Assembly (NCBI GenBank): GCA_002421475.1
Contig: DIJW01000201.1
Coordinates: forward strand, 1 to 12,202
Length of the DNA: 12,202 nt
DNA from: Thiomicrospira sp. UBA5634
Lineage (GTDB): Bacteria > Pseudomonadota > Gammaproteobacteria > Thiomicrospirales > Thiomicrospiraceae
Direction of reading: 5' to 3'
Within the stretch, counting starts at the first letter, position 1; each line of letters starts with the position of its first letter. Shown here piece after piece: positions 1-6,383 of the stretch. The notes beneath the pieces are model-generated. The model was given only the letters and a program-made list of their open reading frames with translations. It did no database searches and was not told the origin of the DNA. The position numbers and the translations under genes are program-made.

Positions 1-1302
1 CTACGGCTTGAAGTCACACAAACCGGCGATCACACCAAATTATCTGGCATTATGCGTTTAGTTAAAGATGCCCAACAATCCAAATCCGGCGCGCAACATT
101 TGGCCGACCGTGCCGCGCGTGCTTTAACGGCTGTTGCGATAAGTGCCGGGGTGATCACACTCATCGCCTGGCAATTTGTCGGCGCTGATATTGAATTTTC
201 CATTGTTAGAGTTGTCACGGTATTAGTCATTGCTTGCCCGCACGCGTTAGGTTTAGCGGTGCCGTTAGTGATTGCAATTTCCACCAGCCTAGGTGCAAAA
301 AACGGTTTATTAGTGCGTGATCAACGCGGACTGGAACAGGCTCGAAATCTTGACACCATTGTTTTTGATAAAACCGGCACTCTCACCTTGGGCGAGTTTC
401 GTGTAGTGAGTCAAAGCACCCAAACCTTATCAGACGAGCAAGCGCTACAAATTGCGGCCAGTATAGAATCTGAATCTGAACATCCGATTGCGCAAGGCAT
501 TGTTCGAACAGCTAAAGATCGTCAATTAAAATTTCCTGGCGCGCAAAATTTTCAATCGTTAACCGGCAAAGGCGTTTCAGCACAGGTTGACGGTGAAACT
601 TATTTAATGGGTGGTGCCAACCTGCTCGAATTGGAAAATGTCCAACTCAAAGGCGATTTAAAACAAGCTGCGAAACAAGCAGAACAACAAGGTCACACCG
701 TGATTTATCTATTACACCAACAGCAAGTTATCGCATTATTTGCAGTCGCCGATGCTGTCCGAGAAGAAAGTAAAGCGGCGATTCAATCGCTGCATAAACT
801 GGGGATTCAAGTTGCCATGCTCACCGGCGATGCTCAAAACGTTGCTGAAACGGTGGCAAAAGAATTAGGAATTGACCTGGTTTTCGCTGAAGTATTGCCG
901 GAAGATAAAGCCGCTAAAATTAAACAACTTCAAAACGAGGGTCGTAAAGTCGCGATGGTTGGCGATGGCGTTAATGACGCGCCCGCTTTGGCAACAGCAG
1001 ATATCGGCATTGCGATTGGTGCCGGTACAGATGTCGCGGTCGAAGCCGGTCACATTGTATTGGTGCGTTCTGATCCGCGCGATATTCCGCGTATCATTAC
1101 CTTATCCAAAGCTACATACCGTAAAATGTTGCAAAATTTATGGTGGGCAGCTGGCTACAATATCGCCGCAATACCGCTTGCCGCCGGGGCATTAGCCGCT
1201 TGGGGTATTTTATTGTCACCCGCCGTTGGCGCGGTATTAATGTCAGCCAGTACGATTATCGTCGCTCTCAATGCACAGCTGTTACGACGGGTCAAACTCT
1301 AA
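1..1302 (+). CDS. Heavy-metal (copper/silver) P1B-type ATPase, CopB-like, 5' end outside window
   Basis: An inner-membrane ATPase that pumps a soft metal ion out of the cytoplasm using ATP. The frame is open from base 1, so the N-terminus and the first membrane helices lie outside the window. Visible landmarks in order are the membrane ion-binding motif CPH followed by ALGLAVP (codons at 235-243), the phosphorylation loop DKTGTLT with the aspartate at 367-369, the HP nucleotide-binding motif (SEHPIAQG), a TGD motif, the GDGVNDAP hinge, and two C-terminal membrane helices. CPH instead of CPC is the signature of the P1B-3 (CopB) subgroup, associated with Cu and Ag; substrate is inferred from that alone. 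The ATG at 52 is internal, not the true start. It looks unrelated to the carboxysome genes further right. Confidence 0.93.
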   Translation, partial: LRLEVTQTGDHTKLSGIMRLVKDAQQSKSGAQHLADRAARALTAVAISAGVITLIAWQFVGADIEFSIVRVVTVLVIACPHALGLAVPLVIAISTSLGAKNGLLVRDQRGLEQARNLDTIVFDKTGTLTLGEFRVVSQSTQTLSDEQALQIAASIESESEHPIAQGIVRTAKDRQLKFPGAQNFQSLTGKGVSAQVDGETYLMGGANLLELENVQLKGDLKQAAKQAEQQGHTVIYLLHQQQVIALFAVADAVREESKAAIQSLHKLGIQVAMLTGDAQNVAETVAKELGIDLVFAEVLPEDKAAKIKQLQNEGRKVAMVGDGVNDAPALATADIGIAIGAGTDVAVEAGHIVLVRSDPRDIPRIITLSKATYRKMLQNLWWAAGYNIAAIPLAAGALAAWGILLSPAVGAVLMSASTIIVALNAQLLRRVKL

Positions 1303-1359
1303 GGCGTTTTAGTTACAATCAAAAACACTACTTAAACATTCAAGCGACAGAACCAAACC

Positions 1360-1881
1360 ATGAGCACAAACGATCCACATGTTATCTGGCTTCAGTTTCA
1401 GCAATTTACCGCCGGCTTTCAGAGCGCCGTGATTGCCAGCCTCTCCCCAAGCGCGGAAGCAGAAGCCAGTTATGCACCGGTGATTCAACACCAGGCCTGC
1501 TTTTATGTCTACATCTCTGAACTGGCAAACCATACCGCCAACCTAATGAATCATCCGCAGGCAGAACTGTTATTTATCGAAGATGAATCGCAATGCCCAA
1601 ACATTTTTGCCCGCGTGCGAGCCAGCATAAAAGTGCAAGCCGAAGAACTGCCGCGTGACCACCAGGCCTGGTTGCAGATTATGGATCTGTTCAGCGCCAA
1701 ACATCCGCAAATGATGGCCATATTACGCCCAATGCAAGATTTTCATTTATTTAAACTCACCCCCATCCAAGCACGTTTTGTGAAAGGGTTTGCGCAAGCT
1801 TACACCCTTGACGGCGAACAACTCAGTCAAGTGCGTCATCGCGCCGAACGCGGTCATCAACTCGACCAACCTGAGCATTAA
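1360..1881 (+). CDS. HugZ-like pyridoxamine-5'-phosphate-oxidase-fold protein
   Basis: A 173-residue single-domain protein that I assign to the split-barrel flavin/heme-binding family containing HugZ-type heme-utilisation proteins. The central part, a beta-rich segment reading roughly YVYISELANHTANL followed by AELLFIEDE, is the typical core in which short-chain PNPOx proteins test pyridoxamine or heme. The C-terminal segment FHLFKLTPIQARFVKGFAQAY is characteristic of the HugZ branch. It is shorter than HugZ of Helicobacter or ChuZ (about 250 residues), so it has just the barrel. The end is His-rich (RHRAERGHQ, final EH). No clear Shine-Dalgarno is seen before the ATG. It starts 57 bases after the ATPase stop and may be co-transcribed. 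Heme degradation is a family-level possibility, not shown. Confidence 0.75.
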   Translation: MSTNDPHVIWLQFQQFTAGFQSAVIASLSPSAEAEASYAPVIQHQACFYVYISELANHTANLMNHPQAELLFIEDESQCPNIFARVRASIKVQAEELPRDHQAWLQIMDLFSAKHPQMMAILRPMQDFHLFKLTPIQARFVKGFAQAYTLDGEQLSQVRHRAERGHQLDQPEH

Positions 1882-1934
1882 ACGGTAACATCATAAATGG
1901 TAGTTTGTTACTTTAAGAAAACCCCTTAACCTGT

Positions 1935-1943
1935 TGGTATAAT
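1935..1943 (+). promoter_or_regulatory. Extended -10 promoter candidate upstream of rpoH
   Basis: TGG immediately followed by a perfect TATAAT (1938-1943) forms an extended -10 element. No good -35 box lies 16-18 bases upstream. It could be a second, upstream start for rpoH, 75 bases before the nearer promoter. I find no convincing sigma-32 (heat-shock) promoter in the gap. Confidence 0.35.
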
Positions 1944-1989
1944 TGAATTTAATCACCTATTATTTTAATGTCCAAACCCCAAATACGGC

Positions 1990-2018
1990 TTGCAATTTTT
2001 AACTAAACACGTTATATT
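1990..2018 (+). promoter_or_regulatory. Sigma-70 promoter of rpoH
   Basis: TTGCAA (1990-1995) and TATATT (2013-2018) are separated by exactly 17 bases, a near-consensus housekeeping promoter. It would give a leader of roughly 30 bases before the rpoH ATG at 2055, containing AGAGG (2041-2045) as ribosome-binding site. Confidence 0.6.
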
Positions 2019-2054
2019 CAAGCAACTTAATTTATCAACAAGAGGTCGTGAAAC

Positions 2055-2924
2055 ATGACAACTACTGCGCTGACTATTCAACAGTTAACGCCGGGGCAAA
2101 ACCTGGAGAGTTATCTGCGCACAGTTCGTACGCTTCCTCAGTTAAACGCCGAGGAAGAACGCGCACTGGCAGAACGTTTGTACTACCAGCAAGATTTGGA
2201 GGCTGCACGCCAACTGATCTTATCTTCTTTACGTTATGTTGTACCGGTAGCCCGCAGCTACAACGGTTACGGTTTACCTTTAAGCGACTTAATTCAAGAA
2301 GGCAATATCGGCTTGATGAAAGCGGTCAAACGTTTTAACCCGGAAGAAAATGTACGCCTGATGACTTTCGCCGTGCATTGGATTCGCGCCGAAATTAACG
2401 AATTTGTAATTAAAAACTGGCGCATTGTTAAAACCGCCACCACCAAAGCACAACGCAAATTGTTCTTTAAACTGCGCGGTGCTAAAAATGCACTCGAATG
2501 GTTTAGTGATAAAGAAGCCGATCGTGTGGCGGAAGAATTGGGTGTAACCCGCGCCGATGTATTGGAAATGGATAGCCGTTTATACGGCAAAGACATCCAA
2601 ATAGACATGAGCGCGGATGAAGAAGACGAACAAGGTTACAGTGCGCCGATTCTGATCAGCCACGAACTCGATCCAGAAACCCATTGGGTACGCGAAACCG
2701 AAGAAGTGCGCCAAACCAATATGATGCAAACCGCGTTAAAACAGTTGGATGCGCGTAGTTTGGATATTATCCAATCACGTTGGTTAGGTGAGCAAAAGTT
2801 AGGTTTAAAAGAACTGGCTGAAAAGCATGGTGTGTCGATGGAGCGTATTCGCCAAATCGAACAACAAGCACTGAAAAAAATGAAAGCCTTACTCAGCACC
2901 GAACACGCTGCGCTAAACGCCTAA
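2055..2924 (+). CDS. rpoH: RNA polymerase sigma-32 factor (heat-shock sigma, RpoH)
   Basis: Directs RNA polymerase to heat-shock promoters (chaperones, proteases). The protein is 289 residues, normal for RpoH. Region 1.2/2 includes DLIQEGNIGLMKAVKRFNP (about residues 78-96) and the -10 recognition helix with MTFAVHWIRAEI. Just after it lies the RpoH box, QRKLFFKLR (about 133-141), which separates RpoH from other group 2/3 sigmas; Asn is the common residue where Lys is found here. Region 4 carries the helix-turn-helix LKELAEKHGVSMERIRQIEQ near the C-terminus. ATG at 2055 is preceded by AGAGG nine bases upstream. The gene stands alone between its own promoter and a strong terminator. Translational heat sensing is common for rpoH mRNAs, but I could not establish a thermosensor fold by eye. 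Confidence 0.96.
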   Translation: MTTTALTIQQLTPGQNLESYLRTVRTLPQLNAEEERALAERLYYQQDLEAARQLILSSLRYVVPVARSYNGYGLPLSDLIQEGNIGLMKAVKRFNPEENVRLMTFAVHWIRAEINEFVIKNWRIVKTATTKAQRKLFFKLRGAKNALEWFSDKEADRVAEELGVTRADVLEMDSRLYGKDIQIDMSADEEDEQGYSAPILISHELDPETHWVRETEEVRQTNMMQTALKQLDARSLDIIQSRWLGEQKLGLKELAEKHGVSMERIRQIEQQALKKMKALLSTEHAALNA

Positions 2925-2927
2925 AAC

Positions 2928-2956
2928 CAAAAGCCCTCGTCATGAGGGCTTTTTTA
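2928..2956. terminator. Bidirectional intrinsic terminator between rpoH and csoS1D
   Basis: AGCCCTC (2932-2938) and GAGGGCT (2944-2950) form a 7-bp perfect stem, extendable with flanking A/T pairs, around a 5-base loop. T-rich sequence follows on the + strand (end of rpoH), and an A-rich flank gives a T-rich tail on the - strand, so it can also stop transcripts running out of csoS1D. Confidence 0.85.
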
Positions 2957-2975
2957 TTGATCAAGGCTTGATCAA
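2957..2975. repeat. TTGATCAA double palindrome
   Basis: The self-complementary octamer TTGATCAA occurs twice (2957-2964 and 2968-2975) with GGC between. It is therefore both a direct and an inverted repeat. It sits between the terminator and the csoS1D stop codon. It may simply help fold the 3' end of the csoS1D mRNA; no known binding protein is assigned. Confidence 0.5.
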
Positions 2976-2983
2976 TATCTTCA

Positions 2984-3598
2984 TCAACACCCAGTCAAAT
3001 TCTCAATTGCCTGCGTGGCTGCTTGTGCAGCTACATTAATATCCGCTTCTTTACCCGCCATAATCAAACGCCCATAAGCACCCACGGCTCTGGCCTCAAT
3101 TAACGTGATATTCGCCGCCTTCTCGGCTTCATTTGCCGCATAAACAATATAACCTGCAGGTTCGGTTTCCAAAATATACATACTTTGCCCGGGCAAAATC
3201 ATTGAACCACGTCGATTATCGCGATTTATTAATACCGCATGATCCGGTGTAATCGCCCGAATAATTTCATTCCACATAATGTGACACTTCTGTCGCGAAC
3301 GCTCATCCGTTTTTAAGTAGTCCAACACTTTGTGCCCCGACTCCAAAACACCACTCTGATCACGATGATGAATCACCATCGAACCATACGCACGCTCTAC
3401 AATCTGCTGACCTAAATGAACATTCGAACCTTTTAACGCAATATCAGTGAGTCGATGCACCGCCATACCCGGCGCAACCTCAATCCACAAACACGCATCT
3501 CCCGGAACCGGCAAAAACCCTTGCGACACTGTTCCCATATAAGACGCAAGTTGTGGCTGCAAGGCATTAATAAAAATATAGGTTCTCAGCTTAATCAT
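2984..3598 (-). CDS. csoS1D: CsoS1D, tandem BMC-domain (trimeric) alpha-carboxysome shell protein
   Basis: A minor shell protein made of two fused BMC domains. In known structures it forms pseudo-hexameric trimers that stack in pairs and have a large pore that opens and closes, thought to pass bigger metabolites such as RuBP and 3-PGA. Here it is 204 residues. Domain 1 spans about 5-100 and contains VERAYGS, whose adjacent Glu68-Arg69 match the conserved Glu-Arg pair that gates the CsoS1D pore. Domain 2 spans about 105-204 and has the BMC-like stretch [20 protein letters not shown]. The long N-terminal extension found in cyanobacterial versions is absent. The ATG follows the rdgB stop by one base and has only a weak Shine-Dalgarno, so translation is probably coupled to rdgB. 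It lies apart from the main cso operon but on the same strand. Confidence 0.88.
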   Translation of the reverse strand: MIKLRTYIFINALQPQLASYMGTVSQGFLPVPGDACLWIEVAPGMAVHRLTDIALKGSNVHLGQQIVERAYGSMVIHHRDQSGVLESGHKVLDYLKTDERSRQKCHIMWNEIIRAITPDHAVLINRDNRRGSMILPGQSMYILETEPAGYIVYAANEAEKAANITLIEARAVGAYGRLIMAGKEADINVAAQAATQAIENLTGC

Positions 3599-3599
3599 C

Positions 3600-4223
3600 T
3601 TATCGCCATTCTCTTTGTTCTATTTGTGTCACCAAATCCATTAACGCCCGTGTTCGATTACTCAATGTTTGCTTGATCTCAAACGGCAGCTGAGCAACCG
3701 TACAATCCTGATCCGGCAGAAAAAAAATACTGTCATAGCCATAACCTTCTCCACCTTGCGGCTTATGAGTAATTTTTCCGTACCATTCAGCCAATGCAAT
3801 TAACGGATTAGCATCCTGAGCATGACTCACATACGCCATCGCACACACATAACGCGCTGCACGACTTTCTTCTTTCATATCAGCCATATTACGCAGTAAC
3901 TTTTGGACGTTATTTTGATCATTACCCTCTGGCCCGGCATAACGTGCTGAAAATAATCCGGGCGCACCATGTAATGCAGACACCTCCAGACCCGAATCGT
4001 CGCCAATCGCCGGCAACCCAGAAAAAGCAGAGGCGACCCGCGCCTTTTGTAAGGCATTTTCAATAAAACTCATACCGCTTTCCTCCGGCTGAATAATCGA
4101 AAATGCCGATTGTTCAAGCAGCTCAAACTCTTGAACCAATGCTTGTACTTCGCGCAACTTTTGCTGATTGGAGGACGCATATACAATCGTCCGTGCATTT
4201 TGATCTGTTTTCATGCCGACCAC
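3600..4223 (-). CDS. rdgB: RdgB/HAM1 inosine/xanthosine triphosphate pyrophosphatase
   Basis: Hydrolyses non-canonical purine triphosphates (ITP, dITP, XTP) to monophosphate and pyrophosphate, cleaning the nucleotide pool. Diagnostic motifs are all present: [10 protein letters not shown] near the N-terminus (the S/T-x-N-x-x-K substrate loop), the catalytic GDDSGLEV followed by [12 protein letters not shown], and [11 protein letters not shown]. Near the C-terminus SNRTRAL replaces the more usual SHR-x-x-AL, a His to Asn change at a base-recognition position. Two starts are possible: GTG at 4223, with AGGT seven bases upstream, or ATG at 4214 with a poorer site. I give the longer one. It is directly upstream of csoS1D. 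From memory, a HAM1 gene also neighbours csoS1D in marine alpha-cyanobacteria, which would make the pairing meaningful. Confidence 0.92.
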   Translation of the reverse strand: MVGMKTDQNARTIVYASSNQQKLREVQALVQEFELLEQSAFSIIQPEESGMSFIENALQKARVASAFSGLPAIGDDSGLEVSALHGAPGLFSARYAGPEGNDQNNVQKLLRNMADMKEESRAARYVCAMAYVSHAQDANPLIALAEWYGKITHKPQGGEGYGYDSIFFLPDQDCTVAQLPFEIKQTLSNRTRALMDLVTQIEQREWR

Positions 4224-4348
4224 ATCTATTTACCTGCTTTACTCAATAGTAAAAACTTTTCTTCAACATGACTAATTGGAAAATCGTATAAGCCATATTG
4301 AGTCTAATCTATGTGTTAGAATTTTGCAGTCCTCTGTCGGAGACTTTC
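4224..4348. promoter_or_regulatory. Divergent intergenic region between rdgB and the DUF1275 gene
   Basis: This 125-base AT-rich gap must hold promoters for both the rdgB-csoS1D pair (-) and the DUF1275 gene (+). Possible -10-like hexamers on the + strand are TATAAG near 4286 and TAGAAT at 4317-4322, but neither has a convincing -35 at the right distance. I could not settle either promoter. Confidence 0.35.
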
Positions 4349-5020
4349 ATGCCCATTAATGCACATCCACCCTATAAAATTAGCAACCTCATGATCTTAG
4401 CCAGCTTTATGGCAGCAATGGCGGGTTATATCAACACCATCTTACTTATTGAGTTTGGTTTCCCGGTCAGCCAAATGACCGGCGTTATGTCGATTTTGAG
4501 CGAATCAAGCTTTTATGCGAATGCAGAACTGAGCCTTAAAGCCTTGATTGTGTTGTTCGGATTTATCGGCGGTGCTTTTTTATCGGGCATGCTAATAGGT
4601 GATAGGCAACATCGGCAGGATAAGCGTTTCGCGCTGGGCATGACGATCTTAAGCTTATTACTCCTTATCAGCGCAGTGCTTGCTATCTTGATTCATCCTT
4701 TAACATTACTGACTACCTCGATTGCATGCGGTTTACAAAATGCATTAATCGCCAACTATCGCGGCTTACAAATGCGAACGACCCACGTCACCGGTATCGT
4801 TACCGATATTGGCGTGTATCTCGCCAAACTATTGCGCCATAAAACCTGGCCTTGGCAGGCCTGGTTGCTGGTGCTGATTGTTTTGAGTTTTTTGATCGGC
4901 GGCCTCTTTGGCATTCAAGCATTTAAATGGCTTGAAGGTGCCAGCTTATTTATTCCCGCATTAGCCTGTTTGCCATTAGCCGTAGCTTGGCTAAGACTGG
5001 AAAAAGCGCCGGCAGCTTGA
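4349..5020 (+). CDS. DUF1275 / YoaK-family integral membrane protein
   Basis: A 223-residue inner-membrane protein with about six hydrophobic segments. The order is a first helix with FMAAMAGYINTILL, then a conserved-looking loop with VSQMTGVMS, helices around residues 60-80 and 100-125, the segment IACGLQNALIANYRGLQMRTTHVTG, and two C-terminal helices. The TG-containing loop after helix 1 and the GLQNA...R-TTHVTG block are the family signature, and they suggest an inverted internal repeat. No function is established for the family; transport is a guess. I chose ATG 4349 because GGAG (4339-4342) lies six bases upstream; an in-frame TTG at 4298 would add 17 unlikely residues. It is the only + strand gene inside the carbon-concentrating island, convergent with the LysR gene, so a link to inorganic carbon is possible but unproven. 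Confidence 0.82.
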   Translation: MPINAHPPYKISNLMILASFMAAMAGYINTILLIEFGFPVSQMTGVMSILSESSFYANAELSLKALIVLFGFIGGAFLSGMLIGDRQHRQDKRFALGMTILSLLLLISAVLAILIHPLTLLTTSIACGLQNALIANYRGLQMRTTHVTGIVTDIGVYLAKLLRHKTWPWQAWLLVLIVLSFLIGGLFGIQAFKWLEGASLFIPALACLPLAVAWLRLEKAPAA

Positions 5021-5033
5021 GCCAAACAAGTGC

Positions 5034-5074
5034 GCCGGATGTGCTATTGCATTTTGCATAAATGGTCATCCGGC
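5034..5074. repeat. Inverted repeat at the convergent DUF1275 / lysR ends
   Basis: GCCGGATG (5034-5041) and CATCCGGC (5067-5074) are perfectly complementary across 25 bases, spanning the gap and the last codons of the LysR gene. It could form a hairpin in either transcript and act as a loose convergent terminator, but it lacks a T-tract. Confidence 0.4.
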
Positions 5075-6036
5075 AAATAAATATACCGCGCGCCCTTGTC
5101 TTGCAAAAAGTTCAAAAACGCCTGTGCCACAATGGATAAGGACTTAGTCTTCGGATAAACAATATTCCACTCCTTTTGCAGGGGGAAGCCTTCCACATCC
5201 AACACCGCCAACGGCCCCCCTTCGGATTCTAAAAATAACGCATGTTGAGAGACCACCGAAATACCTAAATCGCCAACAACGGCATGTTTAATCGCCTCAT
5301 TACTTTCTAATGTCATCCGTTCGTTGATAGTTAATCCCTGCTCGGCAAAACGCTCCTCCACTGCCATTCGAATACCGGAACCGGCTTCCCGCATCAAAAT
5401 CGGCTCTTTCGCCACTCGTTTTAACGAAATATTTTTCTTACCAACCAACGCATGACCACGAGGCGCGATAAACACCAACGGATTAGGCGCAAATGGAATC
5501 ACATTCAACTCCAACGATGAAGGTGGCGTTTGCCCCATAATATAAATATCGTCTAAATTATCCTCAATGCGTTGCATAATCGTTTCACGATTACACACTT
5601 TTAAACTCAGGTCGATATCCGGAAACTTTTTACAAAACTCCCCCATCGCCAGTGGTGCAAAATATTTGGCTGTCGTCACGACCGCGACGCGTAAACGCCC
5701 TTTTTTCATGCCCTTGAAATCATCAACCTTCATCTCAAGATTAGCCAACGCATCAATAATTTCACGGCAACTTAAGGCTACCGCCTCGCCGACTTCGGTT
5801 AAATAAATATTGCGCCCAATTTGCTCATACAAAGGCAAACCAACCGCTTCGCAAAAACTTTTTACCTGCGCAGACACCGTTGGTTGTGTTAAATACAACA
5901 CCTCAGCCGTTTTAGTAAAACTCAAATAACGCGCCAACGACTCAAATATCTGAATTTGACGTAACGTCACATGCCGAATTAAATACTGAGAACTTATTTT
6001 ATGAGCCTCATTATTTGTTAATTGTGTTAACTCCAT
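5044..6036 (-). CDS. cbbR: LysR-type regulator, CbbR/CcmR-like, of CO2 fixation and carbon uptake
   Basis: A DNA-binding regulator of 330 residues. The winged helix-turn-helix starts at VTLRQIQIFESLARYLSFTK (about 23-42) and includes LTQPTVSAQVKSF, then GLPLYEQIGRNIYLTEVGE. This stretch has the typical CbbR/CcmR wording. The C-terminal effector domain (about 110-310) has the two-lobed LysR pattern. The first 22 residues are an extension before the usual start. No inner Met competes, and the ATG has AAGGAG about seven bases upstream, so the extension is likely real. It begins 30 bases after sbtB and so is probably the last gene of a sbtA-sbtB-lysR operon rather than being divergent from its target, the common LysR arrangement. 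Likely targets are the sbtA promoter and the cso/cbb operon; effectors in the family are Calvin-cycle or photorespiratory metabolites or NADPH. Confidence 0.86.
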   Translation of the reverse strand: MELTQLTNNEAHKISSQYLIRHVTLRQIQIFESLARYLSFTKTAEVLYLTQPTVSAQVKSFCEAVGLPLYEQIGRNIYLTEVGEAVALSCREIIDALANLEMKVDDFKGMKKGRLRVAVVTTAKYFAPLAMGEFCKKFPDIDLSLKVCNRETIMQRIEDNLDDIYIMGQTPPSSLELNVIPFAPNPLVFIAPRGHALVGKKNISLKRVAKEPILMREAGSGIRMAVEERFAEQGLTINERMTLESNEAIKHAVVGDLGISVVSQHALFLESEGGPLAVLDVEGFPLQKEWNIVYPKTKSLSIVAQAFLNFLQDKGARYIYLPDDHLCKMQ

Positions 6037-6066
6037 AGCCGGCTCCTTAATAAGTATTGCCTACTT

Positions 6067-6372
6067 TCAATCACATTTAGTCGGTGAAAAAACTTCTGCC
6101 TCGACCGAAAAAATCGTTAAGTGATGACCACGTTTGAGCAAACCGGCCAACCTATTTAACAAAGTCTCACGTTTTTCATCCGACAATACCACCATAAACA
6201 ACACATTACTGTCGCTTTCAAATTGACCGCTTTGAAAGCCGGAATCACCATCCCCACGCACATTAAAAAAAGTAAAACCGTTCACACCGACTTCACGTAA
6301 TATTTTTTTCAACACAAACTCTAAACTCGATGAACCAATTATTTGCAGCATTTTTTCGTTACACGACTCCAT
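6067..6372 (-). CDS. sbtB: SbtB-type PII-like regulatory protein, divergent
   Basis: Small (101 residues) trimer-forming ferredoxin-fold protein expected to bind SbtA from the cytoplasmic side and close it. The core reads FVLKKILREVGVNGFTFFNVRGDG (about 19-42), close to the LKKI...G-KGYTV-N-GG-G of cyanobacterial SbtB, and the end has FSVEAEVFSPTKC. Two differences stand out. The T-loop arginines recalled from cyanobacterial SbtB (G-S-R-x-V-R-S-S-G) are replaced by GDSGFQSGQ. The C-terminal CGPxGC redox/apyrase motif is reduced to SPTKCD with one cysteine. I place the start at ATG 6372 (a GTG at 6375 is possible). The preceding G8 run is the ribosome-binding site, 11 bases after the sbtA stop. 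The assignment rests on the fold pattern and on the neighbouring sbtA. Confidence 0.75.
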   Translation of the reverse strand: MESCNEKMLQIIGSSSLEFVLKKILREVGVNGFTFFNVRGDGDSGFQSGQFESDSNVLFMVVLSDEKRETLLNRLAGLLKRGHHLTIFSVEAEVFSPTKCD

Positions 6373-6383
6373 CACGCCCCCCC

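Noticed and set aside
865..1520. Overlapping frames inside and after the P-type ATPase on both strands
   Set aside because: They are shadows of the ATPase and HugZ-like genes, whose motifs are unambiguous.
4298..4348. TTG start 17 codons upstream for the DUF1275 gene
   Set aside because: The ATG at 4349 has a good GGAG site six bases upstream, and the added residues do not resemble the start of this family.
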